Assembly (NCBI GenBank): GCA_913061265.1
Contig: CAJXVS010000006.1
Coordinates: 124,001-188,000 of the forward strand
Length of the DNA stretch: 64,000 nt
Reading direction: 5' to 3'
DNA from: an uncultured Halobacteriovorax sp.
GTDB taxonomy: Bacteria > Bdellovibrionota > Bacteriovoracia > Bacteriovoracales > Bacteriovoracaceae
Shown: positions 41,628 through 49,878 of the stretch, piece by piece
How positions within the stretch are numbered: the stretch's first letter is position 1
Layout: the number at the start of each line of letters is the position of its first letter
Notes under the pieces: model-generated
The model's input: only the letters and a program-made list of their open reading frames with translations
Told to the model about the DNA's origin: nothing
Database searches by the model: none
Translations under genes and position numbers: made by a program

Positions 41628-42338
41628 TTGAATAGACCAGAAGCAGATACAGTTATCATCATCCCAGCCTACAATGAAGAGGCGTCGATCTCTTATGTTC
41701 TAGATGATCTTCCAAAGGATCGCTTAAAGGCGATTATTGTGGTCAATAATAATAGTACGGATAACACAGCAAGGGTGGCTTCGGATCATGGGGCTACCGT
41801 CATCCTAGAGGAGACTATGGGTTATGGTCAGGCCTGCCTTACTGGAATTGAAAAGGCCCTTACCTATAAGCCTTCTATCATCGCTTTTGTAGATGGGGAT
41901 TATTCAGACTTTCCTTCAGAGTTAACGAGAATCTTAGAAGAAATTGATAAAGGGGCCGACCTTGTTATTGGTAGTAGAACAAGAGGTGGAGCTGAAGCAG
42001 GGGCTCTTCTTCCCCAAGCAGTCTTTGGAAACTGGCTCGCAACTAGCTTGATGCGCCTCTTCTTTAAAGGCCTCGTCTTTACTGACTTAGGTCCCTTTCG
42101 CGCTATAACAACCAAGGCCCTCTTAGAGATTCAAATGAAAGACCGAGACTTTGGCTGGACCGTTGAGATGCAGATCAAGGCCTTAATTCATAAGTTAAAA
42201 TGTTCTGAGATTTCAGTGGGCTATAAAAAAAGAATTGGTGTCAGTAAGATTACAGGAACATTAAAAGGAACTGTAAAAGCCGGTTATAAGATTTTAGGTT
42301 TAATCTTTTATCTAAGGTTAAGAAGCTTTTTTCGGTAG
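41628..42338 (+). CDS. GT2 glycosyltransferase (dolichyl-phosphate glucose/mannose synthase-like)
   Basis: 236 residues from TTG 41628 with AGGA upstream. VIIIPAYNEEASI, VVNNNSTDNTA, and AFVDGDYSD give the GT-A fold with a DxD-type metal site; ITTKALLEIQMKDRDFGWTVEMQIKA matches polyprenyl-phosphate sugar synthases. It would make the donor for a GT-C enzyme such as the divergent neighbour. No membrane helices, so peripheral. Possible link with the adjacent arsM operon for a sugar step is inferred. Confidence 0.9.
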   Translation: MNRPEADTVIIIPAYNEEASISYVLDDLPKDRLKAIIVVNNNSTDNTARVASDHGATVILEETMGYGQACLTGIEKALTYKPSIIAFVDGDYSDFPSELTRILEEIDKGADLVIGSRTRGGAEAGALLPQAVFGNWLATSLMRLFFKGLVFTDLGPFRAITTKALLEIQMKDRDFGWTVEMQIKALIHKLKCSEISVGYKKRIGVSKITGTLKGTVKAGYKILGLIFYLRLRSFFR

Positions 42339-43289
42339 AACAATCTTCGAGAATTGATCAAGAAGCCCTTTATCAAACTTCCCTACACTCTCTCTCATAA
42401 TATTGACCGCTTCACTGACTGAGAACCCTTCTCTATAAGAGCGTTTTGTAATCAAAGAACTAAAGGTATCTGCAATAGAGACCATCTTTGCAGGTGGATA
42501 GATATCATTATCTCGAAGACCATTAGGATAGCCCGCTCCATTTGGTTGTTCGTGATGTTGAACAACAATCTGCAAGACTTCAGATCTGATTCCTCTTATT
42601 CTATCGAGGAGTTGACGGCCAACTTCAGGATGGCGGTTCATCTCTTTTCTCTGCTCCGGCGTCAGTTGATCTTCATCTTCAGGATCAAAGGTTAACTGGC
42701 TCACTCCCACATCGTGCAAAAAGGCACCAAGGCCTATAACAGTTAGATTTGTTTCTGAATTAATTCCGTGGGCCTTGGCCAGTAAGACCGAGAAGATGCT
42801 TACCATCACAGAGTGCTTCATAATATAAGGCTGATTTGAGAGCATGCTCATGATGCCTAAGATCCCTTTGGGATCCTTATCAAGAATATCTAAACAACCT
42901 TCAACCACATTAGTGGCATTATAAACCGCCCGCTCATCTACATTCATTTTATCGATCATTTCGTGAACTGTGAACTGAGCCAAATCTCTTAGGAGCTCTC
43001 TAGCTTCAGTGTTAGAGAACTTTTTGCTATTACCAACAAGCTGATCGCCTAGGCGTTCTACAAAGTTGCCGTAGATTTCATAATCACTAAGCGTAAGATA
43101 AAAATGCGTAATCCCTTTATCTTCATAGAGCGTTACCCTATCCCAATCGATGAGGTCGCCTTTTTTAAAGATCTTTGTGTATGAAGATTCTGTTCTTTGG
43201 ATATAGATATCGAAATTCAGGGCCCGGTTAAAGCGCTTTAAAATATTCAATGAAATATCAATATGAGTGCGGGTTTGAGGTTCAGACAT
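42318..43289 (-). CDS. HD-GYP cyclic di-GMP phosphodiesterase
   Basis: 323 residues, soluble. The C-terminal HD-GYP domain has HD at 192-193 (FLHDVGVSQL), then RHPEVGRQLL, VVQHHEQPNGAGYP with HH 245-246 and GYP 253-255, and SIADTFSSL. All metal ligands of active cyclic di-GMP hydrolases are present. The N-terminal 120 residues form an uncharacterised sensor-like domain. A TATAAT seven bases before ATG and no ribosome site suggest a leaderless mRNA. Confidence 0.93.
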   Translation of the reverse strand: MSEPQTRTHIDISLNILKRFNRALNFDIYIQRTESSYTKIFKKGDLIDWDRVTLYEDKGITHFYLTLSDYEIYGNFVERLGDQLVGNSKKFSNTEARELLRDLAQFTVHEMIDKMNVDERAVYNATNVVEGCLDILDKDPKGILGIMSMLSNQPYIMKHSVMVSIFSVLLAKAHGINSETNLTVIGLGAFLHDVGVSQLTFDPEDEDQLTPEQRKEMNRHPEVGRQLLDRIRGIRSEVLQIVVQHHEQPNGAGYPNGLRDNDIYPPAKMVSIADTFSSLITKRSYREGFSVSEAVNIMRESVGKFDKGLLDQFSKIVLPKKAS

Positions 43290-43296
43290 AGGCTCT

Positions 43297-43302
43297 ATTA
43301 TA
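43297..43302 (-). promoter_or_regulatory. Consensus -10 TATAAT seven bases before ATG 43289
   Basis: TATAAT on the minus strand, seven bases before the HD-GYP ATG, with TTGAAC 16 bases further upstream as a -35. No Shine-Dalgarno site in between. Confidence 0.6.
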
Positions 43303-43343
43303 GGCCTGATCAGAACAGGTTCAAAGAACCAAATTGAGATAAA

Positions 43344-43368
43344 AAAGGCCCAGTTATGCTGAGCCTTT
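43344..43368 (-). terminator. Intrinsic terminator of the spondin-domain gene
   Basis: AAAGGC (43344-43349) pairs with GCCTTT (43363-43368), with an inner CAG/CTG pair; six T follow on the minus strand. It lies eight bases after the spondin-type stop. Confidence 0.8.
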
Positions 43369-43376
43369 CTCTCTCT

Positions 43377-44027
43377 TTATTTAACTAATTCTATTTTAAT
43401 CTTTGCCGGAGCCCCTTCAAAACCATAAGTCTCAAGGTCAATATCTCCGCTTCCTGTTAAACCTTTAAACTCGGATACTACTCCTTCAGCGTTAGCAGTG
43501 TCTCGTGCACCATGACTTCCACATGGAGGTCCAGGAACTTTTTCACAAGACTCACTATTGAACTCAGTACCAGCATCATAAGCTTTTAGATCTAGGACTT
43601 TCACTCTAGAAGGAAGCCTGACATTCATGGCCGCTACAAAAGCATCATTAGTCGTGGCAAGCATTGCAACAAGACTAAGTTTTACTTTAGAAGCATTCTT
43701 AGTTTTGATTAAGATCTCAAGTGATTGACCGGGCCTTATATTACTATCCCCTGTTACATAATTATCGACTCTACTTCTTCCTAGGGCGCGAAGTTCATCC
43801 TCTAGAACGTCTGTACCACCGTCTTCAGCGAGTAAAGTAAGACCAGGACTAGCAGGCTTACCTACTTCAAAAAGAGCTGAGCTAGGGCTATGTAGGGCCA
43901 CAACTGGCATTGTTAAGACCTGAGCTTTTGTTAGGTTTGTAATAGTAATTAAGAACTTCTTTGTTTTACTTCCAGAGGCACTTGCTAGTGCTGGGATTAA
44001 TAATGCTGCGACGAGTAATAATTTCAT
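43377..44027 (-). CDS. Secreted spondin_N domain protein
   Basis: 216 residues with a signal peptide (about 1-17) and GGAGG before the ATG. KFLITITNLTKAQVLTMPVVALHSP, LFEVGKPASPGLTLLAEDG, and LVAMLATTNDAFVAAMNVRLP match the Spondin_N domain (F-spondin-like) found in bacterial secreted or surface proteins. One cysteine pair (ESCEKVPGPPCG). Probable adhesion or matrix role by analogy. Confidence 0.85.
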   Translation of the reverse strand: MKLLLVAALLIPALASASGSKTKKFLITITNLTKAQVLTMPVVALHSPSSALFEVGKPASPGLTLLAEDGGTDVLEDELRALGRSRVDNYVTGDSNIRPGQSLEILIKTKNASKVKLSLVAMLATTNDAFVAAMNVRLPSRVKVLDLKAYDAGTEFNSESCEKVPGPPCGSHGARDTANAEGVVSEFKGLTGSGDIDLETYGFEGAPAKIKIELVK

Positions 44028-44149
44028 ATAACCTCCAAGGTATAACTTATGTGTAACAAATTCATCAAACGTGACACTAATCTATGGCCAAGTTATGATT
44101 GTTAACATATTTACAAATAAATCATAGCATAGGTCAAGAGGGATTTGTC

Positions 44150-45085
44150 ATGAGTAAGTTTATTTTAATTATTTCTTTTCTCGCACTAAGTGGATGCTAT
44201 CAATTAGCAGAGCTTCCCCCACTTGATGGAGGCATTACAGCGAACCTCTTGGTTTGCGCTAAAGAAGATGTAAAAGGTCCATTTAAGACTTTTGCCACTA
44301 TAGAAGAGAACTTTGCTACTTTCTTTAAAACTAGCGTCGTCTCAAGTGATGGATCAGCACTCCCCATTGATTTAGATTATGATTCAAATCCAAGCTATGA
44401 CACTCGAGTCGATTATGTTGCTCTTCTAAAAGATAAAGAGACTCCTGAATCAAAGGCCTTAAGAAACTCAATCCTAGGTCATCTAAAGGCCGTAGACCTT
44501 GAAACTCTCACGAGTGATGAACAAGTTGCCCTCCTTATCAATGCCTATAATTTCTTGGCCATCGATATTGTGCTTCAGAATTCTTGTGAGGGATTGATTG
44601 ATTCAATCGCTAATCTTGGAGGAGTCGATTCCTTTAAAGCTTTTTCTGATAGTAGTAACTTTGGATACTTTATAGGTGAAGAAAAATTAAGCTTAGATAA
44701 TATTGAAAAAGATAAGATCGCAGAGTTAACAAACTTTGAGGACGCAAGGATTCACTTCGCCGTCATCTGCGCCAGTGCCGGCTGCCCTGTTCTTCTTCAT
44801 CTTCCTTTTGATAAGATAAATTTAGAGGGACAGCTTAGCTTTATAACTAGAGCCGGGCTTAGACTTCCAAGAATGTTTCATAATGACTCAGGAAGTAGCT
44901 TCCTAAGTCAAATCTTTGATTGGTATCTCGATGACTTTATCTCGGATATCGCAAGAACTATAGAGTTTGATACTGACGAAGAGTTTATTGAAGAGTTTAT
45001 TAAGCGTTATACTGCTGACGGAACCGAGTTTAAAAGAGATAATATTGATTATGTTAACTATGACTGGAGCTTGAATAAATTATGA
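44150..45085 (+). CDS. DUF547 lipoprotein
   Basis: 311 residues from ATG 44150 (GAGGG upstream), giving the lipobox LSGC; an upstream ATG in frame would bury the signal. DUF547 core: DEQVALLINAYNFLAIDIVL, EEKLSLDNIEKDKI and HFAVICASAGCPVLLH. First gene of an operon with a beta-barrel protein (four-base overlap) and a small acidic protein, so it probably acts at the outer membrane. Confidence 0.9.
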   Translation: MSKFILIISFLALSGCYQLAELPPLDGGITANLLVCAKEDVKGPFKTFATIEENFATFFKTSVVSSDGSALPIDLDYDSNPSYDTRVDYVALLKDKETPESKALRNSILGHLKAVDLETLTSDEQVALLINAYNFLAIDIVLQNSCEGLIDSIANLGGVDSFKAFSDSSNFGYFIGEEKLSLDNIEKDKIAELTNFEDARIHFAVICASAGCPVLLHLPFDKINLEGQLSFITRAGLRLPRMFHNDSGSSFLSQIFDWYLDDFISDIARTIEFDTDEEFIEEFIKRYTADGTEFKRDNIDYVNYDWSLNKL

Positions 45086-46179
45086 AGATATTAATTGGTT
45101 TAAGTATTTTTCTAATGGCGGGGCAAGCACAAGCTAAGAAGCCTATTCCCTATACTTTCGAGGTAATGGGACAAAATAATTCTAATATTGATAAAATCAA
45201 TAACCCCGTTAAAAAGAATGTCTATAGCCAGAAGATGCAGGTCAAAACAAAGCTTAAGTTTAGACCGATGAAGAAAGTTATCCTCTTAAACCTTCCTTCA
45301 ATAGACCTTGAATACACTCCTTCCCTTACTGAAAAAGTAAGATCACTAAATATAAGTAATACCCTAATTGGACTTTATCTACCTAAGCGTGGGCTGATCT
45401 ATTCAGGAAGTTTTAACGCCAATTATACAAAGTCTATCTTTACCAACGAAGACCAAGAGATCGAAAACTCTAAGAACTACTCCTTTGGTCTTGATGGTGG
45501 CGCTGCTAAAGATCTCTTTAAGAAATACAACCTTGGTTTTAACCTAGGAATTAAGCTACAAAACTACTTAGAACCCAGTAACCCAAATGATCCCCTTCCT
45601 CTTAAAGATAATAACCTTCGTCTTTCAGGAAAGATTACTCAGAAGTATAAGATCAATAAGAAGAATCTTCTTGGGATGAACTTAAATTATACAAATAAGA
45701 TCTATAAAGAAAAAAGGGCCTTAAATTCTACAGGCAACCAGGTCAGCACAAAGGTTGAGACCATTCATACTTATGAGGCTGAAGCTTATTACACTTTTTC
45801 TCATGGAAAACTAAGAATAACTCCCGAATTAGGTTTCGCGCAAAATAAAGATACTGTTGAAAATGGCAGAACCTATCGCGGTCTCTTTTACCAAGTTGAT
45901 ATCCGCCACCGTTTTCAATACTTTAGTTTAAGCACCCGCTATTCAAACAAGATCAGGGACTATAAGACTCAATTAGTTGACACTGCTGATACAACTGGAG
46001 CCTCCCCCCTTTTAGAGGCCAGGATCGTAAGCTTTTATAATCAAATAGAAATCCCTTTTGGTAAGAAATCTCAATATCAAGTTCTTGCCGGTTATGACTA
46101 TCAGGGATTAAAATCAAATAGAATATCAGATGATAACGCTAACGAAATCATCAAGCTCGGTCTTAGGCTAAGCTTTTAA
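45082..46179 (+). CDS. Outer-membrane beta-barrel protein
   Basis: 365 residues, signal peptide ending AQAK, then many alternating strands (LIYSGSFNANYTKS, LGFNLGIKLQNYL, YSFGLDGG, FQYFSLSTRYSNK) and a terminal Phe (LRLSF), all features of an outer-membrane barrel. No specific family. Start overlaps the DUF547 stop by four bases. Confidence 0.8.
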   Translation: MKILIGLSIFLMAGQAQAKKPIPYTFEVMGQNNSNIDKINNPVKKNVYSQKMQVKTKLKFRPMKKVILLNLPSIDLEYTPSLTEKVRSLNISNTLIGLYLPKRGLIYSGSFNANYTKSIFTNEDQEIENSKNYSFGLDGGAAKDLFKKYNLGFNLGIKLQNYLEPSNPNDPLPLKDNNLRLSGKITQKYKINKKNLLGMNLNYTNKIYKEKRALNSTGNQVSTKVETIHTYEAEAYYTFSHGKLRITPELGFAQNKDTVENGRTYRGLFYQVDIRHRFQYFSLSTRYSNKIRDYKTQLVDTADTTGASPLLEARIVSFYNQIEIPFGKKSQYQVLAGYDYQGLKSNRISDDNANEIIKLGLRLSF

Positions 46180-46191
46180 AATGAGGTTTAT

Positions 46192-46425
46192 ATGAAAGTA
46201 CTAATTTCTCTAATCACTTTATTTCTTTTAACTCTTTCAGTGGCAAATGCCTCTGGCGGTGGTGGCGGCTCTTACGAAGGTGATAGCGGATCCTCAGACT
46301 TAGCCGAAGAGCTAGCTGAAGAAGAAATTGAAGAAGCGAAAAAAGAGGCCCAAGAAGAAGCTGTTGAAGAAGCGAAGAAGCAGGCCTTAGACGAAGAGTC
46401 TAGCGAAAGCCAAGACGAAGAATAA
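46192..46425 (+). CDS. Small secreted glutamate-rich coiled-coil protein
   Basis: 77 residues: signal peptide (to about 20), a Gly-rich segment, then about 45 residues almost only Glu, Ala, Lys and Ser with heptad-like spacing, predicted as a single acidic helix. GAGG precedes ATG. It ends the DUF547/barrel operon before a strong terminator. It may be a periplasmic or surface spacer peptide. Confidence 0.65.
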   Translation: MKVLISLITLFLLTLSVANASGGGGGSYEGDSGSSDLAEELAEEEIEEAKKEAQEEAVEEAKKQALDEESSESQDEE

Positions 46426-46432
46426 GCTTAAA

Positions 46433-46478
46433 TTTTTAGGCCCTTGAGAAGCGTTCAGCGGTTCCTCGGGCCTAAAAA
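46433..46478 (+). terminator. Hairpin terminator after the DUF547 operon
   Basis: TTTTTAGGCCC (46433-46443) pairs perfectly with GGGCCTAAAAA (46468-46478). The terminal A/T pairs give a bidirectional terminator-like structure. Confidence 0.7.
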
Positions 46479-46584
46479 CCTCAACCATCTATGACATTGA
46501 TTTAATCAATACATTCCTTACAATTTATGCATTTTATTAATATTCAGTTTACCCCGACAATGGTTATAGACCATGGAGGTAATA

Positions 46585-46944
46585 ATGAAGACACAAACAC
46601 TTGAACTACTTGACTATGAAAAAAGAAACTGGGCCCTTTTAGAAGATTTAACAAAAAAGCATAGTCCTCTAAAAAGCTACGACACAGAAGAAAATTACTA
46701 TAAAGGAATTATCACTCCGATTTCTTGGTGTAAAAATGGAATGCCTGTTAAGCATAGCCTTTTTATGGAAGAAGGTATTGAAATGGTTCTAGAGCCTCAT
46801 AATGAAGAGATTTGCTTTCTAGGATATTCAAATAAAACGGTCCTGATTAAAGGAGCCCTTTCTCAATCAGATTTTTTGGGAGACTACCTTCTTCACGTAA
46901 CGGAACCGCCTATTCTAGGTATTGATTTAAAACATAGTGGATAA
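46585..46944 (+). CDS. Hypothetical cytoplasmic protein
   Basis: 119 residues from ATG 46585, chosen because GGAGG lies five bases upstream (an ATG four codons earlier overlaps that site). No signal peptide, mixed composition, two cysteines, ends SG. No family recognised. The middle WCKNGMPVKHSLF and C-terminal GIDLKHSG have no obvious motif. Followed by a hairpin terminator. Confidence 0.7.
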   Translation: MKTQTLELLDYEKRNWALLEDLTKKHSPLKSYDTEENYYKGIITPISWCKNGMPVKHSLFMEEGIEMVLEPHNEEICFLGYSNKTVLIKGALSQSDFLGDYLLHVTEPPILGIDLKHSG

Positions 46945-46955
46945 AATCAACACTG

Positions 46956-47028
46956 ACGGTACCTTTGGCGAAGACCATTAATAAAATAGAGGATCTCTCC
47001 CCTCTAGCTAAGGTACCGTTATCTTTTT
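46956..47028 (+). terminator. Compound hairpin with T-run
   Basis: ACGGTACCTT (46956-46965) pairs with AAGGTACCGT (47010-47019), enclosing an inner hairpin TAGAGG/CCTCTA (46987-46992, 47001-47006). TTTTT follows at 47024-47028. Terminator-like on the plus strand after the hypothetical gene. Confidence 0.65.
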
Positions 47029-47058
47029 AGGCTATTCTTTAGATGTTTTAAACCTTTT

Positions 47059-47241
47059 AAACTGCCCTACTACAATGCTGACATTGCTTAGTTATCACTG
47101 CATACGATCAGAAACATTGCTATTGTGAAATTCCTATAGGGGCTGATCGTGGCCCTGAGCATTTGCTACGCAAATATTCAGCGCTTTGTTCTAGAGAGAA
47201 TTTTGTGGGCTTTTAACAACACCACTAAGGTAGGGCAGTTT
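47059..47241 (+). ncRNA. Candidate structured RNA closed by a 12-bp stem
   Basis: AAACTGCCCTAC (47059-47070) pairs perfectly with GTAGGGCAGTTT (47230-47241). Within the 159 bases between, several further helices can form: CAATG/CATTG (loop CTGA), ACGATCAG/CTGATCGT, ATTTGC/GCAAAT with flanking CTGA/TCAG, and GCCC/GGGC. TATTCT at about 47033 could be a plus-strand -10. Size resembles 6S RNA but the folding is multibranched. It matches no family I can name (not tmRNA, RNase P, SRP). Strand is tentative. Confidence 0.45.
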
Positions 47242-47258
47242 ATAAAGCTTTTCAAAGT

Positions 47259-49655
47259 CTACTTTGAATTACAGTAAATATCAGAGTACTTCTGAGCTTT
47301 TAGGTACTTCTCAGAAGAGTCCTTATCATTTAAATGAGTTGAAAGACCAAAGCTTCCATACTGACTTTGAGACTGGGCCATGATGAAGTTGATATGGGTC
47401 TTCCCGCCATTTTCCCCCCAACCTTTATAAAGCTTCTCATAAACCTCACCCATCTTTTCATGATTGTTAGCTTTATGAATAAGGTCGATTAAGGCCTTTT
47501 TCTTCTCTGGTGTTATCGATGCTTTTAAATCTGAAGGCATTGTATCTAGAGTTAAGTGTTGACCGCCTTCATAGGCAACCAGGTCAATCCCCGCCTTTTT
47601 AAAATCATCACTGATGAGAACTTCATTTTGTTTCTTAACCTGCTCTAAGACATGATCGACCCCTTCAGGGTTCTCAGGGTTTAATAAAGTGTCTAAGAGA
47701 TCATCTTCACTCTTAGCCTCATACATTCCCGTCTTACCTTTTAAGAATTTTTTGCAGTGATCACCCTCTTTATCACTATTTCCCCAGCAGCCATGAAAGT
47801 AAGTGGCCGTGGCAACAGCGTCTACTTTATCTAATTCGTCTCTATCTTTTAAGATCCTAAGCATGCTTTTAGTTCTATTAGGGTCTTTTTGATTGGTTCC
47901 TAAAGTTCTAATAATGGACTCCTCACCAAGTTCACTTTCGAAGATATCAAAGACCTCTACACTCTTATTCACATAAGTCTTAACTTCCGCTTCTGTCTTT
48001 TCCTGAACCTTGATTCTTAAAGGGTTTAATAGGCCGTTAAACTTTTGAACCACGGCCTTGACCGCTTCATTGTCATCTCCAGCAGCGGCCCGCTCTTTTT
48101 TATAAGTAGCACTTAAAGAATTAATACTTGAAATTAACTCTCCACGAGAAACGTCTGGATGTGGATCTACAGTGGCCGCATTTATATACTTTGAGCCCCA
48201 AAAGCGTCCATTCCAAACTTCATTACTATATTCAACATTAATCTTTATCTCTGGGTTTTTCTCTTTGAGTTTCTTCAATCTTCCCGCTAAGTCTTTTACA
48301 TATTCTTTAGAGGCATTATGAGGAATATTAATCCATGGATTTGCGCCCGTTTGTTCTAAGAGATCCACCATCACTTCCATAGGCACTCCTCTCCAGTTAC
48401 GTTTATCCGTATCGTGAGAGACTCCCCAAGTAGCGTCAGAGACCTTTGCTCTATTACTACTTGTTCGATCATAACTCGTATCAGTTAAGCAGCCCTTGGC
48501 ATCAGAGGAGAGAGTGTTCCAATTATATTTTTTAGGATTCGATTCAATACTTTTTGCCTGCATTTTTCTACAAACTTCAGGCATCCGAGGAGAAGCGTAC
48601 ATTAAGTTCATTGTTCTAATAACTTTAAAAGGCTTTAAATAATCGAGATAGGCCTGATTAAAAACAGTCTTATCAGGACTCTCTTCGATCTTCTCTTCGT
48701 AAGGACCAGGAAGGATGATCTTCATTCCTTCAAGACACGAATTCTCCTTCTCTCCTTTAACACTTACTGTAATACCATTTCCTCCGAGCTTCTTATCAAT
48801 AGAGACCTTGAGGCATTTTCTTTTTGAGTTATTCTTAGTTCTGTTTTTTCCATCAGGGCAATCCATTAATTCTGCCCCTTTAACGGAGAGGCTAACGTCC
48901 CCTGAGTAATGAACGGGATAGATTCCATTAGGAACACTTCCCTCCACGGCCGATTGCAGAAGATTCGTTTTGATTTTATCTCCCTTCTTAGCAAAACAAG
49001 GCCAGCCATTCTTCTCTTTAACAAGATCAGGCCGATCTGATTCAAAGGGCCTTGCTGTTTTAAAGATATCAGCAAAAGGAACAGCGTTTCCTACACTTGG
49101 TGATTCCGCTTGAGGGGCCGTAAGGTTGATTCCCATTTCAAGTTGCGCCTTAGTCTTCGGATTCTTTTGGCAAGTTTTCTTTTTACTCTCAAGAGTAAGA
49201 GACTTATTTGACTTTAGCTTAAGACAATCTTCTTCTAAGCTTGTTACTTCCGCTTCACTTAAAAAACCAGGAGCCAGTTTGATTAATTTTAAAAGATAGG
49301 TTGCTTCAATTTGCTTGACTGAATCTTTTACTTCCCCGCAATTTTGAGCGCAGTTTTTAAGTTTTTCTTCAGACTTATGCAGATCAGATGCTATCTTACC
49401 AAGACTTTTGTTTTGGCCAAAGGCCTTACAGTCTTCAAGACTCTCCTTCTCTTCAACCTTTGAATCTAAACTTAAAAGACAAGTCTTCTCGTTTAAAAGG
49501 TTGATAAGGTTTCTACTCTTATAAAAATATTCTTTTTTACTATGTTTAGATAAAATCGTATCAATCTCAGCTATCCTCTCGATTGACCCTGCCATTAGGT
49601 TCACGGGATTGAGGAAAAAGAAGATCGACAATAGAGTAAGTGTGTTTAGTTTCAT
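47259..49655 (-). CDS. Large secreted GH clan-A-like protein
   Basis: 798 residues, signal peptide (about 1-22). The N-terminal 330 residues are cysteine-rich and unknown. From about 360 the pattern is that of a glycoside-hydrolase TIM barrel: NPWINIPHNASKEYVKDLA, VEYSNEVWNGRFWG (NE with likely acid/base Glu near 480), YFHGCWG and VAYEGGQHL (possible nucleophile Glu). This resembles cellulose/glycan-binding GH-A proteins of marine bacteria. GATAAG six bases before ATG and no ribosome site: leaderless candidate. Confidence 0.7.
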   Translation of the reverse strand: MKLNTLTLLSIFFFLNPVNLMAGSIERIAEIDTILSKHSKKEYFYKSRNLINLLNEKTCLLSLDSKVEEKESLEDCKAFGQNKSLGKIASDLHKSEEKLKNCAQNCGEVKDSVKQIEATYLLKLIKLAPGFLSEAEVTSLEEDCLKLKSNKSLTLESKKKTCQKNPKTKAQLEMGINLTAPQAESPSVGNAVPFADIFKTARPFESDRPDLVKEKNGWPCFAKKGDKIKTNLLQSAVEGSVPNGIYPVHYSGDVSLSVKGAELMDCPDGKNRTKNNSKRKCLKVSIDKKLGGNGITVSVKGEKENSCLEGMKIILPGPYEEKIEESPDKTVFNQAYLDYLKPFKVIRTMNLMYASPRMPEVCRKMQAKSIESNPKKYNWNTLSSDAKGCLTDTSYDRTSSNRAKVSDATWGVSHDTDKRNWRGVPMEVMVDLLEQTGANPWINIPHNASKEYVKDLAGRLKKLKEKNPEIKINVEYSNEVWNGRFWGSKYINAATVDPHPDVSRGELISSINSLSATYKKERAAAGDDNEAVKAVVQKFNGLLNPLRIKVQEKTEAEVKTYVNKSVEVFDIFESELGEESIIRTLGTNQKDPNRTKSMLRILKDRDELDKVDAVATATYFHGCWGNSDKEGDHCKKFLKGKTGMYEAKSEDDLLDTLLNPENPEGVDHVLEQVKKQNEVLISDDFKKAGIDLVAYEGGQHLTLDTMPSDLKASITPEKKKALIDLIHKANNHEKMGEVYEKLYKGWGENGGKTHINFIMAQSQSQYGSFGLSTHLNDKDSSEKYLKAQKYSDIYCNSK

Positions 49656-49866
49656 AGGCTACTTATCGACACTTTTAGGGAATTCCTTTAAGCAGAAAAC
49701 ATATTAAATTTGCCTACTTACACCATTTTTATCAACTTATTTTCTAGATTCTTAAAAGGTCTTTGATGGCCCAATTAAATGCCCCTCAAGTTGAGCCTAT
49801 TTCCAGCTAAGCTTTTGAAATCATATTCAGTAAATGGATACGCTTTATCCAAACACCTTATTAGCC

Positions 49867-49872
49867 GATACT
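49867..49872 (+). promoter_or_regulatory. -10-like GATACT six bases before ATG 49879
   Basis: GATACT, six bases, ATG of a gene whose product begins directly with a signal peptide at this codon. No ribosome site. Confidence 0.4.
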
Positions 49873-49878
49873 ATCTCT

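Noticed and set aside
46441-46480. tRNA-like GGTTCCTCGGG segment
   Set aside because: It is part of the terminator hairpin at 46433-46478; no acceptor or anticodon arm can be formed.
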